NCBI GenBank assembly: GCA_021846045.1
Contig: JAJZCM010000007.1
Span: 1 to 45,901 of the forward strand
Length of the DNA: 45,901 nucleotides
Direction of reading: 5' to 3'
Source of the DNA: a bacterium
GTDB taxonomy: Bacteria > Elusimicrobiota > Elusimicrobia > UBA1565 > UBA9628
A program made the translations under genes and the position numbers. The notes below the pieces were generated by a model. The model made no database searches. It saw only the letters and a list, made by a program, of their open reading frames with translations, and was not told the origin of the DNA. Within the stretch, counting starts at the first letter, position 1, and every line of letters begins with the position of its first letter. Of the stretch, positions 7,984-14,855 are shown piece by piece.

Positions 7984-8608
7984 ATGTTATGTTCGACTTT
8001 ATTTTCAATTCTTGTTTCCCATAGACTAGGGAATTGGCGGGGACGTCTTGCCTCAGCACTGTCACAGCCCCGATAATAGAGCCGTCTCCCACGGTGACGC
8101 CATGCGGTATGGTTACATTGGCCTGAATAGCGACATGGTCCCCAATAATCAGCGGTTTTATGAGTCTGCGCATTTGAGTCCCGTTAGCACGGAAGAAATA
8201 ATGGCCATCATCATCTATGGCGGTTAGATGCCAAGATGCGGATGAATTTTTCCCAAAAGAAATTCTATTTTTGCAAAAGATAATCGCGTTGTGCGCTATA
8301 AAGTTGTTCCCGCCAAATATCAGCGTTCCATTTTCTCCAACAAATATATCGCAACCATTAGCGATAAAGGCGTTTCCCAAAAATACCAGTCGCGCGTTTT
8401 TATCCAAGGAAATAATCGTTCTATCGTGGGACGGGTAGCCGAGGCCCGTTCCCGGCAGTGGAAAGCCGATGGTAACCTTCCCATGAACTTCAATTCCCGC
8501 TCCTTTCCGGAGCGAGAATTGAACATTTTTAGCGAAATAAATCTCTGAATTACTAGAGAATAATTTAACTCGTGCAAGAGCGCGGAGTCTGTTTAACCAT
8601 GCTATCAT
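7949..8608 (-). CDS. Left-handed beta-helix (hexapeptide) acyltransferase
   Basis: The 219-aa protein consists of imperfect hexapeptide rungs (ARLVFLGNAFIANGCDIFVG, TLIFGGNNFIAHNAII). It ends in the classic acetyltransferase tail PHGVTVGDGSIIGAVTVL...DVPANSLVYGKQ. This is the WbbJ/LacA-like fold, which uses acetyl-CoA (or another acyl-CoA) to acylate sugars or small molecules; the substrate is not evident. The catalytic-type histidine could be in WHLTAIDDDGHYFF. It overlaps the hydrolase gene by 44 bp and the kinase gene by 35 bp, so all three are co-translated. Such genes usually sit in polysaccharide loci; its position between an esterase-like gene and a sensor kinase is unusual. Confidence 0.82.
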   Translation of the reverse strand: MIAWLNRLRALARVKLFSSNSEIYFAKNVQFSLRKGAGIEVHGKVTIGFPLPGTGLGYPSHDRTIISLDKNARLVFLGNAFIANGCDIFVGENGTLIFGGNNFIAHNAIIFCKNRISFGKNSSASWHLTAIDDDGHYFFRANGTQMRRLIKPLIIGDHVAIQANVTIPHGVTVGDGSIIGAVTVLRQDVPANSLVYGKQELKIKSNITYGFQFKSSDIP

Positions 8609-9335
8609 TGATTTTCACCCACGTAGAAACTTGTTCCAAAAGTTTTCGCCTGCGCTGAAGAAGAAGATGATCATCGTTAATCTCGATCAGATCGGCTTTT
8701 CCTATTGAACGGGCGACGAGCGCTTTAGAGTCTTCCAAAGAAATTACCTTGTCATTCGTTCCATGAATGATGAGGAGCGCCTTAGGCTTCAGGACAGAGG
8801 CAAAATTATCCAAGGAAAGAGCCGCCCCCAGCGATTCAAGTTCCCGCCACATTTCCTCCGGAGTATAATTTTGGCAGTCCAAAGGAGCCTCTTCAAAAAG
8901 TCCGTCAACAAGCGCGCGCAATGACTTTCCAGAAGGGAATACCGACAAGGGCGCAAAAAGAATGAGGAGTTTTTCCACATAACGACAGCAATGAATGGCG
9001 AGATGCCCTCCCCAACTATGGCCAAAAAGCGAAATCGGCAAGGCATATTCTTTTTTTGCAAATTCCAAGAAATCGCCCATCTTCTCTTGCGACCCTTTAA
9101 AAGAAAACGTCCCCTTGCTTAGGCCAAGCCCGGGATAGTGGGGGATGAGGACGGCATATCCTAAAAGGCACAAGCGCTCCGCCAAATCGTAATTTTTTGT
9201 GCTCCATCCTGGGAATCCATGTAGAAAAACAAATAAGCCTTTGGGAGAATTTGATTCGACGGGAAAGAGTTCAAGGACGTACATTCCTTTGTAATAGTAT
9301 GCCCGCGCATTTAAGAGGTTTGTTGTAGGAATCAT
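8565..9335 (-). CDS. Alpha/beta-hydrolase, esterase/peptidase-like
   Basis: The 256-aa cytoplasmic protein lacks a signal peptide. It has the oxyanion-hole motif FLHGFPGW, the nucleophile elbow GHSWGG with catalytic Ser, the acid in HGTNDKVI and the histidine in NDDHLLL, giving a complete Ser-Asp-His triad. The overall plan resembles serine aminopeptidase S33 or acylglycerol lipase families, but the substrate cannot be assigned. The ATG start is favoured because an in-frame stop lies shortly upstream and no other start intervenes. It follows the 38-aa peptide gene by 126 bp and overlaps the acyltransferase, suggesting a common transcript. Confidence 0.82.
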   Translation of the reverse strand: MIPTTNLLNARAYYYKGMYVLELFPVESNSPKGLFVFLHGFPGWSTKNYDLAERLCLLGYAVLIPHYPGLGLSKGTFSFKGSQEKMGDFLEFAKKEYALPISLFGHSWGGHLAIHCCRYVEKLLILFAPLSVFPSGKSLRALVDGLFEEAPLDCQNYTPEEMWRELESLGAALSLDNFASVLKPKALLIIHGTNDKVISLEDSKALVARSIGKADLIEINDDHLLLQRRRKLLEQVSTWVKINDSMVKQTPRSCTS

Positions 9336-9461
9336 CGCCCAAATTGGATGCTCTCGAAACGGAACACGGTTTAAAGTAACAAAGCGCTACCGCCTCGATA
9401 AACTAGAACTGAATCGCCCACCGAGCAAATCGTGTATATGAGGACGGCTAAAATTAATGTC

Positions 9462-9578
9462 TTACGTCCCTGCCATTGCCGCCGTAGCCTCTGCTACGAC
9501 AATAGCTACGGCAAAAAGCAACGCCAACACTGGAACGACGCCAAGATAGAGTTTTATGCGATTAATCATTAGTTTCAT
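9462..9578 (-). CDS. 38-aa hydrophobic micropeptide (candidate signal or leader peptide)
   Basis: This ORF is too short for the supplied track. My translation begins MKLMINRIKLYLGV and ends EATAAMAGT. It has a basic N-terminus, one membrane-spanning segment of about 20 residues rich in V, A and L, and a short polar Ala/Thr tail. A strong AGGGGGGCG ribosome-binding site lies 4 to 12 bases before the ATG. An extended -10 promoter sits just upstream. It lies between the cupin stub and the hydrolase, on the same strand as the kinase and rpoN. The shape would fit a secreted or membrane-inserted peptide, a signal-peptide-like precursor or a small toxin. I do not recognise a family. Confidence 0.55.
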   Translation of the reverse strand: MKLMINRIKLYLGVVPVLALLFAVAIVVAEATAAMAGT

Positions 9579-9593
9579 TACGCCCCCCTACTA

Positions 9594-9728
9594 TCAATTA
9601 GTATAGCATGCCTGCATTTGTGTTTTTATAAATAAAGCATTTTCTGATCGTAAGATGAGCCGGAAATAACCGCCCGCGCCAGGCAAGGGCTCTAATTTCA
9701 ATTTTTTAATAAGAGATTTTGTCGTCAT
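9594..9728 (-). pseudogene. N-terminal stub of a cupin_5 (DUF985)-like protein
   Basis: Translation of the minus strand from an ATG at 9728, which overlaps the stop of the 61-aa gene as ATGA, gives 44 residues. They include SLIKKLKLEPLP, then GGYFRLILRS, before a stop at 9594. The order 'L..L.L.P.P..GGYFR...RS' is how DUF985/cupin_5 proteins begin; full members are about 140-170 aa. The rest of the domain is missing, so this is probably a decayed or truncated gene. The promoter and RBS of the 38-aa peptide are built into its end. It could still be translated by coupling. Identification comes from remembered family consensus, not a search. Confidence 0.5.
9600..9608 (-). promoter_or_regulatory. 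Extended -10 promoter for the 38-aa peptide operon
   Basis: The minus strand reads TGCTATACT, an extended -10 (TGn + TATACT). The predicted start near 9592 would leave a leader of about 14 bases containing the AGGGGGG ribosome-binding site. No clear -35 is present. It would give the peptide, hydrolase, acyltransferase, kinase and rpoN their own promoter, separate from the activator gene. Confidence 0.45.
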
Positions 9729-9910
9729 TTCACAAACCCCTCAATCTCCCGCGCCAAGGCGCGGACCTGTTCGAGCATGAGGCCTAGAAGTTCTTGGGCC
9801 TCTTTGGATGGGGCGTTTTTGAGTAGGGCCGCCGCGCTTTTAAGACTTGCGCATTTCGAGTTGACGGCGTGGATCAAGGTATCGAGATTGGGAGAGGGCG
9901 AAGGGTTCAT
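9725..9910 (-). CDS. 61-aa helical protein resembling an isolated histidine-kinase DHp helix pair
   Basis: The start ATG overlaps the stop of the sigma-54 activator (ATGA), so translation is coupled. The protein is nearly all helical: LDTLIHAVNSKCASLKSAAALLKN, a turn with Pro and Ser, then EAQELLGLMLEQVRALAREIEGF. The pattern H-x-x-N-x-K...L-x-S-A-A-x-L-L is like the first helix of a DHp domain, where H would be the phospho-acceptor, but there is no ATPase domain. It may be a small phosphotransfer protein, or an adaptor that docks on the activator's receiver domain. The family was not recognised with certainty. Confidence 0.7.
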   Translation of the reverse strand: MNPSPSPNLDTLIHAVNSKCASLKSAAALLKNAPSKEAQELLGLMLEQVRALAREIEGFVK

Positions 9911-11259
9911 GGCGCCCGTTTTCTGATGTTCGCGCCCGAACGCTTCATGGAATCATAAAGAACTCTCGTTGAGATTTGAAGGGCCTTGACGGTTTTGTTT
10001 CTCCGGTTTCCGTTTTCAATCAGGCTTCTCTGAACCAAGGAGTCGATGAAGGAGTTGAGGGCCTGGTTAAGGCCGTGTCCCAAGGCAAAGCGGTATTGCG
10101 CGTCGGTCGTGAAATCCCGGGCTTTAGTTTCCCCATGCGCGCTTTTAAGCAAGGGCTGAAGGGCCTCGGGCTCTATGATTCCCTTCGTTCCCGCCGACAG
10201 AATATCGACGACTCTTCTAATCTCCCTGACGTTTCCCGGCCAATCATGTCCGAGAAGGGCTTCCCGGGCGCGCGGGGAAAAGACCAGTCGCCGCTTTTCG
10301 CGGTTAAAGAAAGACAGAAGCGGAAGGATATCATCCTTTCGTTGGGACAGCGGTTTTAGGCGAATCGTCAGGCCATGGACGCGCTGAAAGAAATCAAAAC
10401 GCAGGGCCTTGGACTCGACGAGTTCCTGTACATTCTCCAAGGTCGCGCTGATGATTCTAAAGGATGCCCTCTCGGGCTCATCCGAGCCCAGGGGATAAAA
10501 GACGCGTTCCTCAATGGCCTTAAGAAGCTTGGCCTGCATGGCGGGGCTCATGGATCCGATCTCGTCTAAAAAGAGCGTGCCGCCATCGGCCAAGAGGAGT
10601 TTCCCTTTGCGGTCCTCGTCGGCTCCCGTGAAGGCCCCCTTGCGAAAACCGAAGAGCTCCGCTTCCAGGAGTTCATCGTTGTAGGCCGAGCAGTTAATCG
10701 AGATAAATTCTCCCAAGCGGCCGGAATGGTCGTGGATAAGGCGCGCGAGATCGGTTTTTCCCGTTCCGGAGGGTCCTAATATAAGGATAGGGAGTTCCGA
10801 GGGGGCGTAGTGGAGGGCGTTTTCAATGCTTTTCTGGGTTTCCTTGTCCTCGGTGATAAAGCGGTCTTGGAAAATTCTCTCCCGACTCATCCGGTTTCGG
10901 CTGAGGAACCTGGAAAGGACGGCCTGGACATCGGAGCCTTCGTGGCCCTTGACGTAGAAATCTCGGCAACCGAGGGCGTAGGCCTTTTCCACGACGGGAT
11001 CGGAATCATGTCCGGACATGACGACGGAGTAAATCCCCTTAGAGGCCGCGAGAGGAATTAAATCGAGGCCGGCCAGGGGCTGTGATTTCCCCAGATCGAG
11101 ATCGATAAAGCAGAGATCGTGATTTTTTCCCTTTAGCTTGCTCAGGGCCGTCGCCTTGTCCGGGGCGAAGTCCAATTGATGGCCCTGGAGATGGTTTTCC
11201 ATCACCTTGCGGGCCAGGGGATCGTCATCTACGACCAAGACGGAGAGTTTTTGTTCCAT
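9907..11259 (-). CDS. NtrC-family sigma-54-dependent response regulator
   Basis: The 450-aa protein has three parts. A receiver domain (1-125) has acidic pair VVDDDPL, phospho-Asp53 in FIDLDL, MSGHDSD and YVKGHEG. The AAA+ domain (about 135-360) has Walker A GPSGTGKT, the sigma-54 contact loop KGAFTGA, Walker B GGTLFLDEIG and an arginine-finger region, DFFQRVHG. A C-terminal Fis-type helix-turn-helix follows (RRNKTVKALQISTRVLYDSM). Phosphorylation should trigger assembly and ATP-driven opening of sigma-54 promoters. It is transcribed divergently from the radical SAM gene, and the shared 158-bp gap holds a candidate -24/-12 promoter plus AT-rich repeats suitable as its binding sites. Confidence 0.95.
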   Translation of the reverse strand: MEQKLSVLVVDDDPLARKVMENHLQGHQLDFAPDKATALSKLKGKNHDLCFIDLDLGKSQPLAGLDLIPLAASKGIYSVVMSGHDSDPVVEKAYALGCRDFYVKGHEGSDVQAVLSRFLSRNRMSRERIFQDRFITEDKETQKSIENALHYAPSELPILILGPSGTGKTDLARLIHDHSGRLGEFISINCSAYNDELLEAELFGFRKGAFTGADEDRKGKLLLADGGTLFLDEIGSMSPAMQAKLLKAIEERVFYPLGSDEPERASFRIISATLENVQELVESKALRFDFFQRVHGLTIRLKPLSQRKDDILPLLSFFNREKRRLVFSPRAREALLGHDWPGNVREIRRVVDILSAGTKGIIEPEALQPLLKSAHGETKARDFTTDAQYRFALGHGLNQALNSFIDSLVQRSLIENGNRRNKTVKALQISTRVLYDSMKRSGANIRKRAP

Positions 11260-11273
11260 ACTAGAAGGATTCT

Positions 11274-11279
11274 ATCATA
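11274..11279 (-). promoter_or_regulatory. Putative -10 of the sigma-54 activator gene
   Basis: The minus strand has TATGAT 15 to 20 bases before the start codon, inside an AT-rich stretch, with no strong -35. The 12-bp palindrome at 11298-11309 falls where the -35 would lie, so an activator bound there might repress its own gene. Confidence 0.3.
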
Positions 11280-11297
11280 TAAACATCCCAAAACGCA

Positions 11298-11326
11298 AAT
11301 AATATTATTACAAAACGATATTATTA
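11298..11326. promoter_or_regulatory. AT-rich palindrome plus direct repeat, candidate enhancer (UAS)
   Basis: AATAATATTATT (11298-11309) is a perfect 12-bp palindrome. Its right part ATATTATTA recurs at 11318-11326, 16 bases downstream. Relative to the predicted sigma-54 start at 11402, the sites centre near -98 and -80, the usual distance for enhancer sites of NtrC-type activators. Recognition by the neighbouring activator is inference. Confidence 0.45.
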
Positions 11327-11374
11327 AACTCGCTTCCAAACACGCGCGATCCCCATTCCCGTCGAAAACCAATG

Positions 11375-11391
11375 TTGGCATAAAAATTGAT
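11375..11391 (+). promoter_or_regulatory. Candidate sigma-54 (-24/-12) promoter for the radical SAM operon
   Basis: TTGGCAT-AAAAA-TTGAT matches the TGGCAC-N5-TTGCA layout with exact spacing. The -24 GG is intact; the -12 GC is GA here. The predicted start at 11402 leaves a 16-base leader that holds AGAGG as ribosome-binding site before the ATG at 11418. The presence of both rpoN and an NtrC-like activator next door strengthens the call. Confidence 0.55.
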
Positions 11392-11417
11392 CTGTTAAAG
11401 GGCAGAGGCCGGAAAAT

Positions 11418-12845
11418 ATGAGCATAGCGATTAAAGAAAAAGAAAGTTTGCTGGAAGGCGCGAGTCTTGTAGCTCCTTCATCGGCCAACCGCGTCTCCCA
11501 TATTCCCTCCCGCTATAACGTAAAAGTTCAGGATGAATCGGGACAGTGGATCGTCTATAACAGCTTTAGCGGAGCGGTCGGGGCAATACCCAAGGAAAAG
11601 GAAGCCGAGATATTGCCCTTATTAGAGGACGGCGGCCAAGGTAGCCTTAGTGGAGAGGCCAAGACCTTAATTGAGCGCGGATTTTTGATTAAACAAGGAA
11701 CCGACGAACTCCGTAGGGTCGCCCTCATGAAACAGCGTCGCCAAAGCGCCAAGGACCTGCATCTCATTTTAATGCCGACGGAAGAGTGCAATTTCCGCTG
11801 CGTCTATTGTTATGAATCTTTCGCGCGCGGGGCAATGAAGCCAGGGGTTCGGCAAGGCGTCAAAAATCTCGCCGCCCGCCTGGTGCCGAAGTTAGAAGCT
11901 ATGGGCGTCAGCTGGTTTGGAGGCGAGCCGCTTCGCGAGATGGGAATTGTCGAGGAGTTGTCCATGAGCCTGATCAACTCCTGTCGGGAACACGGCGTTT
12001 CTTATTCCGCCAACATGACGACCAACGGGTATTATCTTAACGCCGAGAATCTCCGAAAACTATTGGCTTGCGAAGTGAGAAGCTTTCAGATTACCCTGGA
12101 TGGGTGTCCCGAGCAGCATGACGCGATGCGCGTGCTTAAAGGCGGAGGCGCGACGTTTGATAGAATTTGGGGAAATCTCAAGGTGGCAAGACAGATACAG
12201 GAGCGTTTTAGCATTAAAATCCGCGTCAATTTTAATCAACAGACATTAGAGCAGCTGAGCCCCTTCCTTTCGCTTCTCCATTCGGAGCTAAAAGGAGATG
12301 AGCGCTTCAGCCTCTTTTTCCGCCCGGTCGGAAATTGGGGCGGCGCCAACGATGGGAACTTCCAGGTCTGCGATAAAAAGCCGGGCGAGGAATCCACCTT
12401 TGAGGCTTCGCGTACGGCCATTCGCCAAGGATTGCGCTCGGACATGGTTTATCCCTTTTTGCGCCCGCACGGATCCGTTTGTTACGCGGCCAACCCAAAA
12501 TCATTCGTCATTGGAGCGGATGGAACGCTTTATAAATGTACCGTGGCCTTGGAAAATGAGAATAATAAGGTGGGATGCCTTCTGCCTGATGGAACAATGG
12601 ATTTAAATCAAGATCGCTATGCCCTATGGGTTACTTCAGATGATTCGGATGACCCTGTCTGTCAAAGCTGCTTTTTTAGGCCTCCCTGCCAAGGATCGGC
12701 TTGTCCTCTAGTCCGCATCGAGTCAGGCAAGAGGCCTTGTCCGCCGGAAAAAAAGATGATCAAGAAATCTTTGATTACGACCTGGGAGAATTTTAAGGCT
12801 TTCGGTAAACTCGGAGAGGTCGGGACACGGATAAGTCGGGATTAA
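11418..12845 (+). CDS. Radical SAM/SPASM peptide-modifying enzyme
   Basis: The 475-aa protein begins with a region (about 30-110: YNSFSGAVGAI...LIERGFLI) resembling the N-terminal recognition region of radical SAM peptide maturases. The radical SAM core has the [4Fe-4S] motif CNFRCVYC, then WFGGEPL, TTNGYYL and ITLDGCPEQHD. The C-terminus is a SPASM domain with many cysteines (DGTLYKC, CQSCFFRPPC, CPL, RPC) for auxiliary Fe-S clusters. Relatives include sactipeptide/ranthipeptide synthases and anaerobic sulfatase-maturating enzymes. No sulfatase is nearby, while a two-Cys micropeptide and an exporter are, so RiPP maturation is favoured. The chemistry (thioether, C-C or other) cannot be predicted. 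Confidence 0.88.
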   Translation: MSIAIKEKESLLEGASLVAPSSANRVSHIPSRYNVKVQDESGQWIVYNSFSGAVGAIPKEKEAEILPLLEDGGQGSLSGEAKTLIERGFLIKQGTDELRRVALMKQRRQSAKDLHLILMPTEECNFRCVYCYESFARGAMKPGVRQGVKNLAARLVPKLEAMGVSWFGGEPLREMGIVEELSMSLINSCREHGVSYSANMTTNGYYLNAENLRKLLACEVRSFQITLDGCPEQHDAMRVLKGGGATFDRIWGNLKVARQIQERFSIKIRVNFNQQTLEQLSPFLSLLHSELKGDERFSLFFRPVGNWGGANDGNFQVCDKKPGEESTFEASRTAIRQGLRSDMVYPFLRPHGSVCYAANPKSFVIGADGTLYKCTVALENENNKVGCLLPDGTMDLNQDRYALWVTSDDSDDPVCQSCFFRPPCQGSACPLVRIESGKRPCPPEKKMIKKSLITTWENFKAFGKLGEVGTRISRD

Positions 12846-12862
12846 TCAAAGGAGAATGAACA

Positions 12863-13711
12863 ATGAAAATGAGACGCAAATTAACAGTAGCCGTCATTAC
12901 CATGACTTTGGGACTTGTATTTGCCGAAGCATGGCCGGGGGAGTGGGGAGGTCTAGGAGATGCTTACGCTCAGGCCCAGACGTTGGTTAAAAAAGCGTCT
13001 GTGTCACAGGGGCGTGTGGATTCGAATTTTTCTGGAGACGAATCTCTTCTGCAATCAATGCTCATCGTCCACGGCGATAATGGGAAACTTATTATTAATG
13101 CGGGGGAACCTAAAAAAATCCGATACCAAGTCTCCTACACTCGAAATTCTGGTGATTGGAATTTTTTGAGGAATATATTTAGCAATAGGAAAGGCACTCT
13201 AGGAAAAGAATTTGGCAATACCGTCAAATTTGACAAGGTCCATGAGATGCTTGAAATCCATACAGCAGGCGGTTGGGATTACCAAGCGGAGCTTTGGGCG
13301 CCTCCGTCCGTGCAACTCAATATAACCAATCACAATGGAACCATACGTGTCATACACCATCAGGGAATTGTAATCATATCAGCCAAAAATGGAATCATCA
13401 AGGTAGATGCATCCGAAGGCCCAATAAAAATCAGGGAAGGTAATGGGCAGGTGATGGCTTCCGGCGGCGTTAAAGGGACGGATATACAAATCCATAATGG
13501 TACGGTCTCTGTTAAAAATAGCGGCCCTAAAAGTTTGATAAAAATAAATAATGGAGAGATTCTTTACTCTCCATGGAATATCCCCCATTCATTACGATGT
13601 ATTGAAGCCCATGTTATGCTGGGCTCTATTGACATGTCTCCTCCGTGGTCCGCTTGTTCCCAGTCCACGGTTGATTTGGAAGTCAACAACGGCAGGATTG
13701 TAGTTCAATAA
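12863..13711 (+). CDS. Exported DUF4097-like beta-helix protein with NG repeats
   Basis: The 282-aa protein starts 17 bases after the radical SAM stop, with GGAG about 8 bases upstream. The N-terminus is a long signal peptide (MKMRRKLTVAVITMTLGLVFAEA) with possible later cleavage near AYAQAQ. The C-terminal half repeats short strands each centred on Asn-Gly (NHNGTIRV, AKNGIIKV, GNGQVMA, IHNGTVSV, NNGEILY, NNGRIVV), the pattern of DUF4097 putative adhesins, which form a right-handed beta-helix. Two cysteines lie near the end. It could be a surface target, a carrier for the modified peptide or itself a substrate of the radical SAM enzyme; none of these is proven. Confidence 0.75.
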   Translation: MKMRRKLTVAVITMTLGLVFAEAWPGEWGGLGDAYAQAQTLVKKASVSQGRVDSNFSGDESLLQSMLIVHGDNGKLIINAGEPKKIRYQVSYTRNSGDWNFLRNIFSNRKGTLGKEFGNTVKFDKVHEMLEIHTAGGWDYQAELWAPPSVQLNITNHNGTIRVIHHQGIVIISAKNGIIKVDASEGPIKIREGNGQVMASGGVKGTDIQIHNGTVSVKNSGPKSLIKINNGEILYSPWNIPHSLRCIEAHVMLGSIDMSPPWSACSQSTVDLEVNNGRIVVQ

Positions 13712-13769
13712 AATTCTCCAGAATTTCCTAATGGAGTTGTGGAGAAAATAATAATGGAGGGAAAGGAAA

Positions 13770-13856
13770 ATGGTGTGGATTGCAGAGGCTCAAACGAACC
13801 TGGAAAGCATGCTGACAAATGGCGTTTGTACCGGTAATGGAAAATGCGGTCAATAA
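13770..13856 (+). CDS. 28-aa two-cysteine micropeptide, candidate RiPP precursor
   Basis: This ORF is too short for the track. It starts MVWIAEAQTNLESML and ends in a Gly/Asn-rich core NGVCTGNGKCGQ. An in-frame stop lies shortly upstream, so this ATG (or the GTG after it) is the start; GGAGG sits 9 bases before it. A hydrophobic-acidic helical leader followed by a small core with two Cys fits a radical SAM substrate. It lies between the exported NG protein and the ABC exporter, and a terminator-like hairpin follows directly. A second overlapping ORF (13754-13837, 27 aa, MEGKENGVDCRG...) reads the same DNA in another frame and cannot be excluded. Confidence 0.6.
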   Translation: MVWIAEAQTNLESMLTNGVCTGNGKCGQ

Positions 13857-13871
13857 CGCTGTAATCATTAA

Positions 13872-13903
13872 GGGCGCCCCTTAAATGGGGCGCCCGCCAA
13901 TTT
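13872..13903 (+). terminator. GC hairpin between micropeptide and ABC exporter genes
   Basis: GGGCGCCCC-TTAAAT-GGGGCGCCC is a perfect 9-bp stem with a 6-base loop, followed by a weak GCCAATTTTC tract. As the T-run is poor, it may act as a leaky terminator or mRNA stabiliser, giving more micropeptide than exporter, a common arrangement in peptide operons. Confidence 0.65.
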
Positions 13904-13907
13904 TCAA

Positions 13908-14855
13908 ATGACAAATTACCATATAGAAGAGTTGACCTACGCTTATCAAGGCGCCAAGAGCCCGGCAATTAATGGGATTAATCTCTCCATCTCCCAAGGG
14001 GAAATTGTCGCCGTCTTGGGCCCCAACGGCGCGGGAAAAACGACCTTGATCCGTCAAATGTTGGGACTCCTAAAACCAACATCGGGAAAAATCTCGCTTT
14101 TTGGCGAGGATGTAATTAAAAATCCGCGCTACGTCGGCCGATATGTATCGTATCTCTCTCAAGAAGGCCTGGGGCCAGGCTTTGGACATTTGAGGGCTTT
14201 TGAGGCCGCAGCCTTTACCGGGATGCTCCGCGGATTAAGTAAGCAAAAGTCTCAAGAGCAGGCTCAAAATTGGATTGAACGCCTTGGCTTCTCCTCGATA
14301 AAAAATTCTTTAATCAAGAATCTTTCGGGCGGGGAAAAGCGCTTGGTTTCCCTGGCCGCATCTTTTATCGGAGAACGCCCGATTATCGTCATAGATGAGC
14401 CCACTAACGATTTGGACCCGGAAGCCCGAAGGCGGGTTTGGGAGATACTAGGAGAGTTGCGCCAGACTCGCAAGATGACCGTTATCTTGGTGACTCACAA
14501 TATCCTGGAGGCCGATCAGGTTGTGGACAACGTCGCGGTCTTAGAGAAGGGTCGCCTTTTGGCTTATGAAAAAATCCATCTCTTTCGCCGGCGGGTTTCT
14601 GGGTTGCGCATGGAAATTTTCCCCGCCTCCCATGACCCGCGCAGTCTCCCTGAGGAATTGGCGCGCTATGGGGCCGTGGAATATAGCGGCGGGAGCTTGC
14701 GGGTTCTGACTAAAAATGGGAATTCAGAGGTCCTCCTTCGCTTTCTGGAAGAGCAAAGGCAAAAGGGCTTCGTGAGAGAATGGCGCATGAGAACCCCAAA
14801 TCTCGAGGACGCTTATTTTGCGCTCGCCGGAAACGGCGCGAGAGACGACTCATGA
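13908..14855 (+). CDS. ABC transporter ATP-binding protein
   Basis: This 315-aa single-nucleotide-binding-domain protein has Walker A GPNGAGKT, a Q-loop region, signature LSGGEKRLVSL, Walker B IIVIDEPTNDLD and switch His in LVTHN. A C-terminal extension of about 85 residues (after VAVLEKGRLLAYEK) is like those of CcmA/NatA-type ABC-2 exporters. Its stop overlaps the permease start (ATGA), so both are made together. Given the micropeptide and radical SAM gene upstream, export of a modified peptide, or self-protection, is the likely role. Confidence 0.93.
   Translation: MTNYHIEELTYAYQGAKSPAINGINLSISQGEIVAVLGPNGAGKTTLIRQMLGLLKPTSGKISLFGEDVIKNPRYVGRYVSYLSQEGLGPGFGHLRAFEAAAFTGMLRGLSKQKSQEQAQNWIERLGFSSIKNSLIKNLSGGEKRLVSLAASFIGERPIIVIDEPTNDLDPEARRRVWEILGELRQTRKMTVILVTHNILEADQVVDNVAVLEKGRLLAYEKIHLFRRRVSGLRMEIFPASHDPRSLPEELARYGAVEYSGGSLRVLTKNGNSEVLLRFLEEQRQKGFVREWRMRTPNLEDAYFALAGNGARDDS

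Noticed and set aside
13754-13837. 27-aa ORF MEGKENGVDCRG... overlapping the two-Cys micropeptide in another frame
   Set aside because: Its ribosome-binding site is weaker and more distant, it has one Cys and a strongly charged tail, and it looks less like a precursor. It is kept only as an alternative in the micropeptide entry.
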